A stretch of DNA of 64,000 nucleotides, taken from NCBI RefSeq assembly GCF_017591435.1, contig NC_059293.1, positions 20,949,589 through 21,013,588 on the forward strand. The letters run 5' to 3'. The notes below the pieces were generated by a model that made no database searches, had not been told where the DNA came from, and saw nothing but the letters and a program-made list of their open reading frames with translations. The translations under genes were made by a program, and so were the position numbers. This DNA comes from Portunus trituberculatus (lineage: Eukaryota; Arthropoda; Malacostraca; Decapoda; Portunidae). Every line of letters begins with the position of its first letter. Positions within the stretch are counted from its first letter, which is position 1. This document shows, piece after piece, positions 34,033-50,053 of the stretch.

Positions 34033-34274
34033 AGTGTATTTTGTGTGTTTTCCGAAGTTACTGAGTGATTTAAAAGACTATATAGTATAAAATTATATAT
34101 ATACAGGGGGATTATGGGAAAGATTGCCCATAAAAATTGCCTTCAGATTTCATTTTCTTTTCAATATTACGTTTTTTTTTCATTATTATTTTCTTTTTTT
34201 CGTTTTTTTTACTGGTTATCTCATTCATCAAGTCATTTTTTCCTCCTAACCTTTGCCAGATCGTCGTTATTTTA

Positions 34275-34276
<2 letters not shown>

Positions 34277-34329
<53 letters not shown>

Positions 34330-34482
34330 TGTTTACACTATCTACGCAGCACTTGACATCTCAGCGCATGGCAGGGGAGGAGTGGTTGAGGGGGAAGAGG
34401 GGTTGAGGGGAAGTGAGGGGAGGGGTGAAGGAGTTAGGGAGTGAAGGCCGAGTGACACGTGGACCCTTAGGCTACACACACA

Positions 34483-34541
<59 letters not shown>
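34277..34541. repeat. (GT)n, then (AC)n-(CT)n compound
   Basis: (GT)n at 34277-34326; GGGGAGTG-rich DNA at 34370-34445; short (AC)n (34474-34484) passing directly into (CT)n (34484-34541). Confidence 0.97.
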
Positions 34542-34544
<3 letters not shown>

Positions 34545-34659
34545 TCACATTCCTAGAGGTGACGCATTTGTTCCCCCCACTGAGCAGACAACAGCAATGC
34601 AATCACACATCCAGCGCCAAACCAGGCGATCCAGAGCTTACCAAACGTTCATGTGACTT

Positions 34660-34930
34660 AGAATGAAGCAAAACAGCAGAGATATTATAACCCACTTGCT
34701 TCTCAATGACTCTAAATGAAGCACGGTGTAGTGATGTAATGCTGCACTTACTTCTGTATGAATAAAATGAAGTACAGAGGAGTAATATTGTAACGTTGCA
34801 TTTTTCTGTATTTGTCACGAATTCCCAATAATGTTTCGGCTAAATTTCAACCACAGCTCTTCAGAATGACGGAAAATGAAGCACAGATCAGGGATGAATA
34901 AGTAATACGTAACCATGTACCTGCTTCTGC
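34660..34930 (+). repeat. Degenerate ~53-bp tandem repeat
   Basis: 'aatgaagcaca' type motifs at 34662, 34715, 34766 and 34875 (53, 51, then about 2 x 54 bp), each followed by 'gatgtaat..gta..' and 'acttgcttctg'-like sequence. Confidence 0.7.
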
Positions 34931-35737
34931 ACGATCAGGAACGCCAGTAACGCTTCAATTTAACCTCCACTGCAGCAATAATGGATTTACGCCTCGTGTC
35001 GGAGAGAAATGAAGCAGCAGAAGTGTTTACAGTGTGTGTTGCAACAGGAAAGCCTTGCAATACTAAAAGAACAGTGAGGAGACAGAGAGAGGGAAACAGA
35101 GACAGACAGAGAGAGAGAGACATGCCTTCCTTTTCCTTCCTTCTTCCATCTTTTCCCTTCATTTAGTTTCTTCCTACATTCTTTTCCTTTATTTTCCTTA
35201 TTTTCCTTATTGTTCTTGATTTTTTTCTTATTTTTCCTGGCATTCTCTAAAATATCCTTGCTTTCCTTCTATCATTCTCCATTCCTTCATTCTACAGTTC
35301 CCTCTTCCTTCACCACTTCACCACCACCACCACCACCACCACCAAAATAAATATGAGAGACAGAGAGAGACATACCTCCTTTTCCTTCCTCCATTCCTCT
35401 CAACATCTTGTCAATTGCTCCTTTTTGTCTTCCGTGACACAGTGAAGGCGGAAGAACACAATATCTTGCTTTCAAATATTCCATCGCACCTTCCCTTGAG
35501 CTTAAACCCCATGCCAGTTTCCCTTCCCTGGGGTTGTGCTCTCCCTTTCCCTCTCTCTCTCCCTCTTCCTCTCGCAGTTACTCGCCGGCTGAGTCAACAC
35601 ACTTCCCCACAAAGTCATTTCAAAGTCACATTCAATACTAAGCCAATACTTCTATTCCAAACATTCTGTAACTGATGGAAGCTTCGAGTGCTGCTTTTGT
35701 GCCTAACTTTTTTTTATTCTCCTTAACTAACAAGTGA
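34931..35737. other. Spacer, partly T/C-rich, with (CAC)n
   Basis: (CAC)n at 35320-35343 and short GAGA patches near 35085-35120. Two stretches share 'gagagagacatacctccttt' or 'gagacatgccttccttt' (about 35110 and 35360), suggesting an old duplication. No gene recognised. Confidence 0.5.
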
Positions 35738-35791
35738 GAGAGAGAGAGAGAGAGAGAGAGTCATCAGTAGTGTATTTACTTATGCAAACGT

Positions 35792-35851
<60 letters not shown>
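35738..35851. repeat. (GA)n ... (CT)n inverted microsatellite pair
   Basis: (GA)n at 35738-35760 and (CT)n at 35794-35851, separated by 33 bp. Confidence 0.97.
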
Positions 35852-35855
<4 letters not shown>

Positions 35856-36011
35856 CTGTAACCTTTATGTATGTAGCGTTGCCGTAATAATTGTTAACAT
35901 GTAATGGCATTTGTAATTGTTTTATGCAAAATATACGTAAATTTTTTTTTTGTGCTCTTGGTGAAAAGTGCCCATATTTGTGAACTGTTTTGCATAATGT
36001 ATTGAAATGAG

Positions 36012-36047
<36 letters not shown>

Positions 36048-36346
36048 CAGATGTGAGCATGTACAATACTGAAATTTTATGCTTAGTACACCCACTCTAC
36101 ATTAATGAGTAAATATAATACAGTATCTCTAACTACAATGCTAACAAGGCACCAGTTCATCTCTTACAATCTCACTTGGTACTTACATCTTCACCAAACA
36201 CAAAAAACATAACGCAATGATCACAATTAAAACACTGACAAGGCACCACTTTATCCCAGGGTCGTCACGACGCGAAGCATTGGCAATACAGCAGAGCACA
36301 GTGTTTTCCACGGCGCATGAATAACCAGCGGAGTGTGACGCGTGTG

Positions 36347-36383
<37 letters not shown>

Positions 36384-36510
36384 GTGGCGCTGCATTCCCG
36401 CCGCCTGCATCCCTTGTCACTGCGGCGTGAATAAATGGCTGTTTTGTACAAAGGGCCAAGCAGAATTACCACTTGACTGCGTGTTTGCTGCTTTTTTTTT
36501 ACACATTGAT
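35852..36510. other. Spacer with (AC)n and (GT)n
   Basis: (AC)n at 36013-36044 and (GT)n at 36348-36381. 'acaaggcaccagtt' or 'acaaggcaccactt' recurs near 36145 and 36238. No gene. Confidence 0.6.
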
Positions 36511-36639
36511 ATGATTAAAATAGTGAAGACTCAGGCCATTAATCTTCTGACCTTCATAGACCCTTTCTAATGCAAATAGGATCGTCTAATCTTAACCAAA
36601 AATTAAGGTAAAAATGCGTTTCAGTATTAAAAGACTCAA
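36511..36639 (-). repeat. Family A MITE, truncated
   Basis: Only the half from 'gattaaaatagtgaagactc' to 'aaatgcgtttcagtattaaa' is present; the other half was lost or replaced by T-rich DNA at 36490. Confidence 0.88.
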
Positions 36640-37065
36640 GGAAACGGACTGGAATCTACAAAATTAATAAATAAATGTAGCAGAAGCATTTGAAAAGAAT
36701 CTAACACGTTTTTGATAACTTTTTATATAGCAATCTTAAAATAAACTACCACCACCACCATCACCACCACCACCACTACCATCACCACCACTACCACCAT
36801 CACCACCATCTTGTACCTTCCCCCTTGCTTAATGGAGTGGATTAGTGACGCCCTCTCCTTTCCTCTCCTTTTTTTACGCCCCACTCGACACCTCCCCGAA
36901 GCAATGCCCTCCCCTGAAGCCTTGGCGTGACCTGCAATGCGCTCACAGGGGGAAGCAAAGGGATGAGGTTAACATTGAGAGCTTGAAGTGTTTAAAAGGA
37001 ATATTGTTTAAAGTGTAGTGGTGGTGATGGTGGTGGTGGTGGCGGTGGTAGTGGTAGGGATAAGG
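36640..37065. other. Spacer with (CAC/CAT)n
   Basis: Imperfect CCA/CAT triplets at 36749-36810 and GGT triplets at 37018-37050. No gene recognised. Confidence 0.5.
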
Positions 37066-37069
37066 TTGT

Positions 37070-37145
<76 letters not shown>

Positions 37146-37204
37146 CTCTCTCTCTATCTGACTAGTTTTTGTTCTTGTTAATCTGTATCTTCTCTTGTCA
37201 TAAT

Positions 37205-37297
<93 letters not shown>
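37066..37297. repeat. (GT)n ... (CT)n-(AC)n compound microsatellite
   Basis: (GT)n to 37143, 60 bp of T-rich DNA, (CT)n at 37207-37260 passing directly into (AC)n at 37260-37297. The outer GT and AC tracts are mutually complementary. Confidence 0.98.
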
Positions 37298-37302
<5 letters not shown>

Positions 37303-37717
37303 TGCATATATACACACAAACCAATTTCTCGCCGGAAGAGGTAGCGGCCCCCTTCTTAAAAAAAAAAACTTAATAGACACCACATAACCTTTACGCTCCA
37401 GTGACACACAGTAACTCAATTAAACAACACAAAACAACACAAGACACTCAACCCTACCTAGTCTAGCCTCGTGTGGCCAAGGGAAGCTACTCAGGCTGAG
37501 CTCAGTGTGCGTTCAAAGTGTTCTAGGGTGTTCTGGGGTAACTGGGCCGTCTAGGGGGCGTAGGGCAGGGTAAAAGGAGTAACGGGTGAGGAAACTCTAC
37601 AACCGCCTCGGGAAAAATGAATTAACTGAAAGATGGGAACCTATGAAGCTGCGTTGCCACGTTTTGCTGCTAGTGGTGCCTTGTTGCGGTGCCAGATGTG
37701 AGGGAGGGCGCTGGGGT

Positions 37718-37718
<1 letters not shown>
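37298..37718. other. Unassigned spacer
   Basis: Contains an A10 run near 37359-37369 and 'ttctagggtgttctggggta' repeats near 37520. No gene recognised. Confidence 0.4.
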
Positions 37719-37791
<73 letters not shown>

Positions 37792-37886
37792 ATCCCTCCC
37801 AGCTCCCAGCCAGCCCGCCAGCCCGTCCTCCTGTTTCTTTCCCGTGACCTCTGATATTAAAGACTCAGTTAAGGGGCGGGAAGGGT

Positions 37887-37922
<36 letters not shown>

Positions 37923-38017
37923 AGTGTGTGTCTGTCTTTGTGTGTGTGTGTGTGTGTGTGTGTTAGTCAGTCAGTCATCGCCTTTATATCTCACTATTCT
38001 AAATCTTTCATCACTAC

Positions 38018-38059
<42 letters not shown>

Positions 38060-38162
38060 TGCAGTTAGCCATTCAATCACTCACTCACTCACTCACCACC
38101 TCATCATCTCGCCATCCACCACCATCACCACCACCGCCACCACCACCACCACCACCACCACC
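37719..38162. repeat. SSR cluster: (GT)n, (GA)n, (GT)n, (GA)n, (CCA)n
   Basis: (GT)n at 37719-37788, (GA)n at 37890-37918, (GT)n at 37939-37962, (GA)n at 38021-38055, CACT repeats at 38078-38096 and (CCA)n at 38120-38162. Confidence 0.96.
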
Positions 38163-38587
38163 AAACAAACATAATATAATTTCCAAACACACACACTCAC
38201 CACCACCACTACCACCATCACCATCACATCCATCCCATCACCATCTCGCACCTGGACTGAAGCATCCCCGCCCATCCACGCCCATCACCGCCCATCACCG
38301 CCCATCAACACCCATACTTCACTATTGAATCCCATCATTGCCAACAACATCCCATCACTAGGAAATGAAATCCACCTCCAACATTACACGAATTAATGTT
38401 ATTGATTGCATGGGAAGGGAGGGAAGAGGAGGCAGGGAAGAGGAGGCTGGTGGGGGAGTGGATGCAGGGGAGGTGAAGGCTGGTGGGGGAGTGGTGGTAG
38501 GGAGGAGGAGGAGGCATGGGAGAAACTGGAGGTGCAGGGTTAACATTGCAAGGACAAGAGAAAGTGATTATTCAGTCCCCCTATTCC

Positions 38588-38628
<41 letters not shown>

Positions 38629-38689
38629 AAAGGAAGAATAATTATAGATAGATGGTATATGTCAAGAACAATACAAGTAAACCGTTGAT
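38163..38689. other. CCA/CCCATC-rich then GGA-rich spacer
   Basis: An 11-bp motif 'cgcccatcacc' repeats imperfectly at 38268-38315. 38410-38530 is GGAGG-rich, with 'gctggtgggggagtg' at 38446 and 38479. (GA)n at 38589-38624. Confidence 0.7.
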
Positions 38690-38701
38690 TATTATTATTA
38701 C

Positions 38702-38770
<69 letters not shown>
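38690..38770. repeat. (ATT)n microsatellite, ~26 units
   Basis: ATT triplets with a single ACT near the start; the poly-Asn and poly-Ile frames are its translation. Confidence 0.99.
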
Positions 38771-39719
<949 letters not shown>

Positions 39720-40061
39720 TTGCTCCCGGGTTGTTCTTGTTTCCGTTCATGGCGCAGTTTGTGTTATCAGAGAGAGAGAGAGAGAGAGAGCTCTATGTTG
39801 TGTAATTACTATAGAGATTGATGTGAGGAAGGTTTGAGTAGTAGTGGTGATGATGGCAGCTAGAGGAGGAGGAGGAAGAGGAGGAGGAGGAGGAGGAGGG
39901 CGGAGAGTGTCAGGGGAGTGAAAAATCACCCCCCCCTCAACATCATTACGTAAACACCGCCACCACGACCCTCATTCACGCTGCCTCACGCTCCATTTTT
40001 TATTTATGCTCCCTCATTTGTTTCAACTCACTCACTGCCTCGTTCGATGCTCCCCATGTCT
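39720..40061. other. Spacer with (GA)n and GGA patches
   Basis: (GA)n at 39769-39791 and (GGA)n at 39861-39900. No gene. Confidence 0.5.
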
Positions 40062-40144
40062 GCGTGTGTGTGTGTGTGCGTGTGTGTGTGTGTGAGGTCA
40101 TCTTCCTTCTTATCTACCTGTGTTTTGTTTACTAGTTTCCATAT

Positions 40145-40223
<79 letters not shown>
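40062..40223. repeat. (GT)n ... (AC)n inverted microsatellite pair
   Basis: (GT)n at 40062-40095 with one GC break, and (AC)n at 40146-40223, separated by 50 bp. Confidence 0.98.
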
Positions 40224-40224
<1 letters not shown>

Positions 40225-40532
40225 TGTACCCTCCCACGCACCGCAGACTTAACTCGGCCGACACCGCACCTTGTTTACCGCGAATTTCAGGGAGAATGTC
40301 TGGACTTGATAATTAGGCCGTATATTCCACTAATGGGCGTGGCGGGAAGTTACGGTAATGAGCCGCGGCAGCTGTTACGTCCTCGCTGTATCGGCAATGC
40401 GAAGGAAAGGGGAGGAGAAGGAGGTAGAGGAGATGGTGACGTGAAGGGAGAGATGGTGACTTGAAGGGAGTGGATTGTGGGTTATGATGTGTCTCGTGAT
40501 GGGATTAAATCATTTGGTTCAAGATCATTCAA
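40224..40532. other. GC-balanced unique stretch
   Basis: Non-repetitive to about 40400, then GAGATGGTGAC motifs repeated at 40430 and 40450. No recognised gene. Confidence 0.4.
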
Positions 40533-40751
40533 GCCTCTATTCTGAAACGCTTTGCTCTCTCACCATCACTGCTTTACAAAGGCTCTAGTTGAAGGTACTC
40601 TTGTTTTTTTTAGGGTATTTTTATATTTTAGTGATAGATTGGTAAGATTTCCAGGTTGTTGTAAGGAGAAACTGTCTTCAGAACCTGGCTAGATATCTCT
40701 GTGGCCTTGGAAAACTGTCGTGGTGAGAGAGCCAGGCGTTTCTGGATATGG

Positions 40752-40753
<2 letters not shown>
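40533..40753 (-). repeat. Family B element, complete
   Basis: Outer left GCCTCTATTCTGAAACGC then 'tttgctctctcaccatcact', 'ggctctagttgaaggtactc', 'gatagattggtaagattt', 'gagaaactgtcttcagaacc', 'tctctgtggccttggaaaac', 'gtcgtggtgagagagc', outer right 'gcgtttctggatatgggc'. Its right end abuts a (GA)n tract. Confidence 0.93.
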
Positions 40754-40754
<1 letters not shown>

Positions 40755-40789
<35 letters not shown>

Positions 40790-40865
40790 TGGAGCGGAAC
40801 CTGTAGTGAAAATGACAAATAGATATGTAAATATTATGTAAAACCTTTGAATCATTTCCACCCCA

Positions 40866-40907
<42 letters not shown>
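40755..40907. repeat. (GA)n ... (CT)n inverted microsatellite pair
   Basis: (GA)n at 40755-40785 and (CT)n at 40868-40907, about 82 bp apart; both carry similar 'tatggg' or 'catatct' edges. Confidence 0.97.
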
Positions 40908-40909
<2 letters not shown>

Positions 40910-41019
40910 AACGTTTCCACCGCGGCGTGACACTCTCGATAACGTTCCTCTGAAAACGTTCGCATTTCTCCCAGCGCTGAATGAAGCTGAGTGAACGCTC
41001 TCCTCTGTTATCGCGGCGC

Positions 41020-41021
<2 letters not shown>

Positions 41022-41088
<67 letters not shown>

Positions 41089-41131
41089 ATATTTGTGCTT
41101 TCTTGATTTCTTTGTTATTGATCTTTGTTGA

Positions 41132-41203
<72 letters not shown>
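41022..41203. repeat. (GT)n and (CT)n microsatellites
   Basis: (GT)n at 41022-41086 and (CT)n at 41135-41203. Confidence 0.99.
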
Positions 41204-41206
<3 letters not shown>

Positions 41207-41463
41207 TTCATTCTTCTTCCCCATTCTTTCCCTCCTTTTATCCTCTTTCTTCCTCTTTCCTCCCCCTCCCTTCATCCTTTCCACCATGTTGCCCACAGCC
41301 TCCCCTTCCTTCATTCCCTTTCCTCTCCCCTTCCTCTCCTCCCTCCTCTTCCTCCTCCTCTTCCTCTTCCTCTTCCTCTTCCTCTTCCTCTTCCTCTTGA
41401 CTGATCCTGCCTGCTTTAAGTGTAAGATTTCCCTAATGGTGTGTTACCTTCAACCTTTCCCTT

Positions 41464-41530
<67 letters not shown>
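41204..41530. repeat. Pyrimidine tract with (CTTCCT)n and (CT)n
   Basis: T/C-rich throughout, with (TTCCTC)n hexamers at 41349-41398 and (CT)n at 41471-41530. Confidence 0.95.
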
Positions 41531-42403
<873 letters not shown>

Positions 42404-42433
42404 GTGGTCAATAAAACTATCTATCTATCTATC

Positions 42434-43285
42434 TGTCTGTTTTGTCTGTGTTGGAAAGTGGTCCGTCTTTTTGTATGTCTGTATGTCTATTTGTCTGTTT
42501 TGGAAAGGTGTCTGTGTGTCTGTGTTTGTGCTGGAGAAGAGTCCTTATCTCTGTCTCTCTGTGTTGTAGCGTCTTCTCTCCATCTCCTTATCTGTTGGAG
42601 AGGAATATGTCTGTTTTTCATTGGGTAGAGTGTCTGTCCTGTCTGTCCATGTATGTATCTATCACTCTACGACAACAAGCGACAAGATATTCCAGTGTTA
42701 GTTTTGTGCTATCATTACTATCACTGCTAATCTCTCAGCTGACAACGCCTCCTGAAGAACCTAAGGGACCTGAGGCTCTGGCGGGGTGAGGGAGGAAGAG
42801 AAGGAGGAAGGAAAGGAGGAGGAGGAGAAATTCTTGCCTAACTTTTTGAACGAGGCACAGGGGAGGATGAAAGGCGTCGAGGGTTGTGCATCTTGAGGTG
42901 GATGGAGGCTGTGAGGACCACTGGGGCGGCTCTAGCCCTGTGGTAAGCCCCTCCAGACACCGAGTGACTGAGATAGATGGCGCTGGTGTCCCGCTGGGGG
43001 TGCGTCACTCCAGGGAACACGTAGACGAGGCGATATGGGCAAAGTGCGGTGTGATAATGTGGCGGTGTTGTGGTGGCTGGTGTTTGTGGCGATGCTGACG
43101 TGGCAGAGCGATGGCGGCGGTGCGGGAGGGGAAGTGGTCGGAGGGAGACAGGCTTAGAAACTTGGAACAACGGGAAAAAGGAGGATAAAGTTGAGGTTAG
43201 CGGGATCAAACTGAAGGGGCGCCTCGAATCAGCATCCTGGAGACTTGCTAACCACGAGAACGGCAGAGGAACGGTGCCATCAACC

Positions 43286-43289
<4 letters not shown>
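42434..43289. other. TGTCTGT-rich, then GC-balanced sequence, no gene assigned
   Basis: 42434-42660 is cryptically simple (TGTCTGT/TGTATGTC). 42840-43289 is non-repetitive and open on the minus strand within a 257-codon frame (42838-43611) that also reads through (GT)n and (GA)n tracts. It has no domain I recognise, and this low-complexity content argues against a gene. Confidence 0.4.
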
Positions 43290-43353
<64 letters not shown>

Positions 43354-43536
43354 TTGGGTGGTATTGGAAGGGGAGAGAACAGTACAGCGTGCGGGGTGAC
43401 GAGTGAGGACAGGAAGGGAAGGGAAGGGAAGGGTCGGAGGAAGATGGAAAGACGGGAAGACGACGAGAGGGAAGCGAGAAGATTTAAAGATATTGAAGGA
43501 ACGAGGAAGTAGAAGAGGGGAGAAAGGGGAAGGGAG

Positions 43537-43575
<39 letters not shown>
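43290..43575. repeat. (GT)n, (GGGAA)n and (GA)n
   Basis: (GT)n at 43290-43351, GGGAA pentamers at 43410-43433, (GA)n at 43540-43575. Confidence 0.96.
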
Positions 43576-43578
<3 letters not shown>

Positions 43579-43764
43579 GGAGAGGTAAATCGATATGAAG
43601 CACACCGCCACCTTCTACTGATGTGGGGAAAATAAAATCAACACAAAATAAATAAACAAATAAATAAAATAGAAAATATAACAAGCCAATTTGATATCTA
43701 GGGCCTGAGGGAACAAAAAAGTGTGTAATCAAAGTAATGTAATCAGTAGAAGTGCGTTTTTTGG

Positions 43765-44165
43765 GCGTGTTTTCGGATAGTGTGGTGGGAGACGAGGAGG
43801 AGGAGGAGGATGGGAGAAGGGTAGGTGGAGAGAGGGTGGGGGAAGGAGGGATGGGTTAAAATGACACAGGGGTAAGTGGGGGGTCGTTTCGGATGGTGTG
43901 GTGGGAACAAAGTTAAAGTAAAATAATATAAAGTAAAGGGAAGGGTGGAGGAGAGAAGGGGAAGGTTGGGGAGGGTGGGGGGAAGGAGGGATGGGGTAAA
44001 ATGACACTAGGGTAAGCGGGGCCGTTTTGGATGGTCTGGTGAGAAGAAAGGGATGGGAGGAGGGTGGAGAAGGGTGGAAGAGGTTAGGGGAGGAGGGTGA
44101 GGGAAGGTGGAGGAAGGAGGGTAAAGGAGGGATGAGGTGAAATGACACGTGGGTAAGGTAAGGCT
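43765..44165 (+). repeat. ~140-bp purine-rich tandem repeat, 3 units
   Basis: 'aaatgacac' recurs at 43858, 43998 and 44140 (140 and 142 bp), followed by 'ggggtaag' and preceded by 'ggaaggagggatg'. 'cgtttcggatggtgtggtg' or variants follow in the first two and occur upstream at about 43770. Confidence 0.88.
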
Positions 44166-44628
44166 GGGGAAGAAGGAGAAAAAAGAAGAGGAAGAGGAAG
44201 AAAAGGTCACCCAAAAAGTCAAAAGGCCCGTTGATAAAGGTGTTGAAAGGCAAGATGAGGAAGAAGTGAGTTGTAAAAGACAATTATTTTCTCATTTTTT
44301 GCCTTTTTCTCATCATTTTTACCTTTTTTCCATCATTTTTACCATTACTTTCATGACATTTGAGTTTGTACAGCATGTGAGAAGAGGAGAGTGTGAAAGT
44401 AGGTATAGTATTTTTTGTCTTTTTCTTGTGGGTGTGGAAGAGGGGAAACTGGCCAAGAGCAACAAAATATAAAAAGAAAAGGCCCACTTGATTGCCAGTT
44501 CCCTAAAAGATTAAGAGAGTGATGTGACGTAATCAACTAAGGTGAATATACCCAAACACTGTCATTTATCTACCCATCAATACTCCTTCCTCTAAAACTG
44601 TGACATGAGAGAGAATATCTGACCTCAT
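44166..44628. other. Spacer, no gene
   Basis: Repeated 'catcatttttaccttttttc' motifs at 44310-44350; the rest is A+T-leaning. No gene. Confidence 0.45.
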
Positions 44629-44848
44629 TTAGCCCCTTCAATACTGGGACACATTTTTACCTTGAGATTTGTGTACGATTAAACCCTTTTGTTGACATCA
44701 GGAAGGGTCTATGGAGATCAGAAGATTAATGGCCACAGTCGTCACTATCACTATTTTAATCCCCAACATGAGTTTCTAAAGCTGTATAAAATCTCCAAAT
44801 AGTAAGCAGAATGAATATGGAAATGCGCCGTGTTACTGAAGGGGCTAA
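44629..44848 (+). repeat. Family A MITE abutting a non-LTR tail
   Basis: Left TTAGCCCCTTCAATACTGG and right TACTGAAGGGGCTAA; the TTAA flanks each carry one matching change. Body complete, with a small 'cactat' duplication. Confidence 0.94.
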
Positions 44849-45061
44849 GTTCAAAGGATCAGTAGCGGGGATAGAACCAGAAATAATGGGTTTAAGCTTA
44901 AGAAATTCAGGTTTAGGAGAGAAATGGCAAAAAACTGGTTGTCTAACAGGGTGGTTGATGAGTGGAACGGACTCAGTAATCATGTCGTTAGTGCTGAGTC
45001 AATGGGGAGCTTTAAAAGAAGATTAGACAAATTCATGGATGGGGATGATAGATGGAATTAG
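44849..45061 (+). pseudogene. C-terminal remnant of a non-LTR retrotransposon ORF2
   Basis: An open frame of about 70 codons with no start, ending at TAG 45059-45061. It contains 'KKFRFRREMAKNWLSNR' then 'VVDEWNGLSNHVVSAES' and 'MGSFKRRLDKFMDGDD'. The pattern 'NRVV.EWN.L...VV.A.S...FK.RLDK' is the familiar extreme C-terminus of CR1/jockey-like reverse transcriptase polyproteins. RT and endonuclease domains are absent: the copy is severely 5'-truncated, or the upstream part was displaced by the adjacent MITE. Non-functional. Confidence 0.8.
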
Positions 45062-45145
45062 GTAGCCTTGCTCATACAGGAACTGCCACGTGTAAGCCTG
45101 ACAATCTCTTGCATCTTCCCTCTCTTTATATATTATGTTCTTGTG
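45062..45145 (+). mobile_element. 3' tail of the non-LTR element
   Basis: Directly after the stop codon comes 'ctcatacaggaactgccacg', 'tgtaagcctgacaatctctt', 'gcatcttccc' and a terminal 'tattatgttcttgtg'. The last part resembles the short ATGTTCTT-type tail repeat typical of such elements. Confidence 0.6.
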
Positions 45146-45189
45146 TCGTATATATCATGACGTGTTTAATGACCCTCGTTTCTCTGTAG

Positions 45190-45420
45190 CCGGGGCACGA
45201 GCAGGAGTCATCTGGCCCTGTTGTATGTGGCGCAGAGAAGCCTAAACAGCATGGAAGGTTAGCACAATGCGTGTCTCGTGTCTCGTGTAGTGCCTGAGTG
45301 TGATCTTCGTGTCTCTTTAGCCGAAACTCAAGCAGTAGTCGTCTTGCCCTGTTGTATGTGGCGTAGTGAAGTCTAAATAGCATGGAAGGTTAGCACAATG
45401 CGTGTCTCGTGTCTCGTGTG
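45190..45420 (+). repeat. 131-bp tandem duplication
   Basis: 'ccctgttgtatgtggcg' at 45216 and 45347, and 'gtgtctcgtgtctcgtgt' at 45271 and 45402, both giving 131 bp. Units share 'agcatggaaggttagcacaa' and are about 90% identical over most of their length. Confidence 0.93.
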
Positions 45421-45651
45421 GTGTCGGAGTGTGAGAAGGTCGAGTGTGTAAGCAAGAGCACATTTTCAAGGTGTTTACTGACCTCGACCACTCAATTTTA
45501 TAAGTTATTTACGTATTCTCGACTCCAATTACTCGGTTCGTTAGCAAAGTTTTCCCCGCGGAGGCCCGGCTATAAGTTTTGCTCTGAATTCCATTATCTA
45601 TTTTTTTCCCTTTTGTTTTTTAGCTTCTTTTTTGGTACGAACTCTGACTGA

Positions 45652-45930
<279 letters not shown>

Positions 45931-45933
<3 letters not shown>

Positions 45934-46977
45934 ACTCATCCCCCTTTTCATCTCTTCTTTTCCCTCATAGTTTTTCCTTCCCCTTCATCTCCCTCTTATA
46001 TATCTCTCTCTTGGTAGTCCTTTTTTTCACCAAGAATCAACTGACTGCCTCAATCTTACTCTCTGTCTCTCTTACTCTCACTCACTCACTTTCCTTCACT
46101 CGCCCACCACCTCCATCGCCTCATAGCTTTTCCTTCCCCTCATCTCGCCTCCCATATTTCCCCAAACTCCAAACTGACGTCTCAAGGTTCACCACGACCT
46201 GTCCCCTCATTTTTCAAAGCGTCCCTCCCTCTCCCGCCCTTCTTTCATCCATTCCTTCGCTATCCACGACCTTTCTGTATCTCTTCCTTCTTCTATACGT
46301 GACACATAACTTGCACCTTCCTTCATTCCTTCAGTCTACCGCATACTCCTCTCTCCCTCCCTCTTCCACTGACCAGAGAAACCAGAGGAAGAGGTCACAT
46401 GAACGTAAAATAAGTGGATACAAAAAGCCCAGCCGTTTGACCGATACGTGGCAGTTCCTTTAGAAAAACTATTTCAACCTATCTAATATTAATCAAACTT
46501 TATTTTTTGCTCCTGTATATCCATCTTCCTATGACTTCAACTCTTTCAACAAGGGTCAAGATTTGAAGACACTAATCCTTCAATTTTGCACGCTTTTTGA
46601 CTCTTCATTATCTGTGTGTCTGTGTCCACCTTACATAATAAAAGCAAATATCAAGAATCTATTCCTTTTAGAACTCCATAATGTCAGGTCACGCTAGGAG
46701 GAAAGTAGAGGAAAGAGAGGAACGAGCTGAGGGAGGGAGAGAGATAAGAACGAACGGACTGAAGGCTCTTAACAGTAATGAGAGAGATAAGAAAGTAGAG
46801 GGTGGCAGGGTGAGGCAGGGAGAGGAGAGGAGTGTGTAGTGGTAGGCTGGTGGGTGTGGCGCTGTGCAGGGTGAAAGAAGGGTGAGGAAAGAGGTTAGGG
46901 TGAGTATAGGCTGTGGTTTGGTTTGGTTAAGTGATGTAAAAGAAAAGGAGAATGTTTGGTTAGGGTGAAAAATACTG

Positions 46978-46979
<2 letters not shown>
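45931..46979. other. Pyrimidine-rich, then mixed, then purine-rich spacer
   Basis: 45931-46370 is C/T-rich and supports a 150-codon Ser/Pro/Leu frame (46011-46463) without motifs. 46690-46900 is GAG-rich. No gene recognised. Confidence 0.5.

Positions 46980-47041
<62 letters not shown>
46980..47041. repeat. (CT)n microsatellite
   Basis: About 31 CT units. Confidence 0.99.
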
Positions 47042-47044
<3 letters not shown>

Positions 47045-47125
47045 AGCACACCTGTGGAAGTAATTACGTGGAGTGATGGTTGGATACACATTCAAATCCA
47101 CACATGACGAAGATTTAAAGACAGG

Positions 47126-47129
<4 letters not shown>

Positions 47130-47203
<74 letters not shown>

Positions 47204-47304
47204 GGGAAGTTAGCCACTCGAATAATCGCCGGATGAATGTCAATAAATGTGATCACTGTGGATTGCAAACACCAAAGAACACAAAGAAACACTAGTTACC
47301 AGCG

Positions 47305-47364
<60 letters not shown>
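47130..47364. repeat. (GT)n ... (AC)n inverted microsatellite pair
   Basis: (GT)n at 47130-47201 and (AC)n at 47309-47364 around 107 bp of unique sequence. ACACC/ACCAC-type cryptic simplicity continues to about 47520. Confidence 0.98.
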
Positions 47365-47366
<2 letters not shown>

Positions 47367-47529
47367 CACCAAAACCTGCCTTGACACACCCCATCACACA
47401 CCCAAAGAACGTTACCACACCCTACCACACCCTACCCCATTGTAACACACCCAAACACACTCAAACACACCTAGAATCACTTTACCACACCTCATCTCAC
47501 CTCATTCCACTCTACCACACAGAGAACAC

Positions 47530-48338
<809 letters not shown>

Positions 48339-48413
48339 ACGATTTCTAAGCTCCTACTTCGCATCAAGCGTCTCACTTTGTCTTCTTGTCAGCAGGGAGT
48401 CACGTTTCTTGCG

Positions 48414-49996
<1,583 letters not shown>

Positions 49997-50053
<57 letters not shown>

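Noticed and set aside
42838..43611. 257-codon minus-strand frame
   Set aside because: It reads through (GA)n and (GT)n tracts as Ser-Leu and His-Thr runs. The unique part has no recognisable motif, so I did not call a gene.
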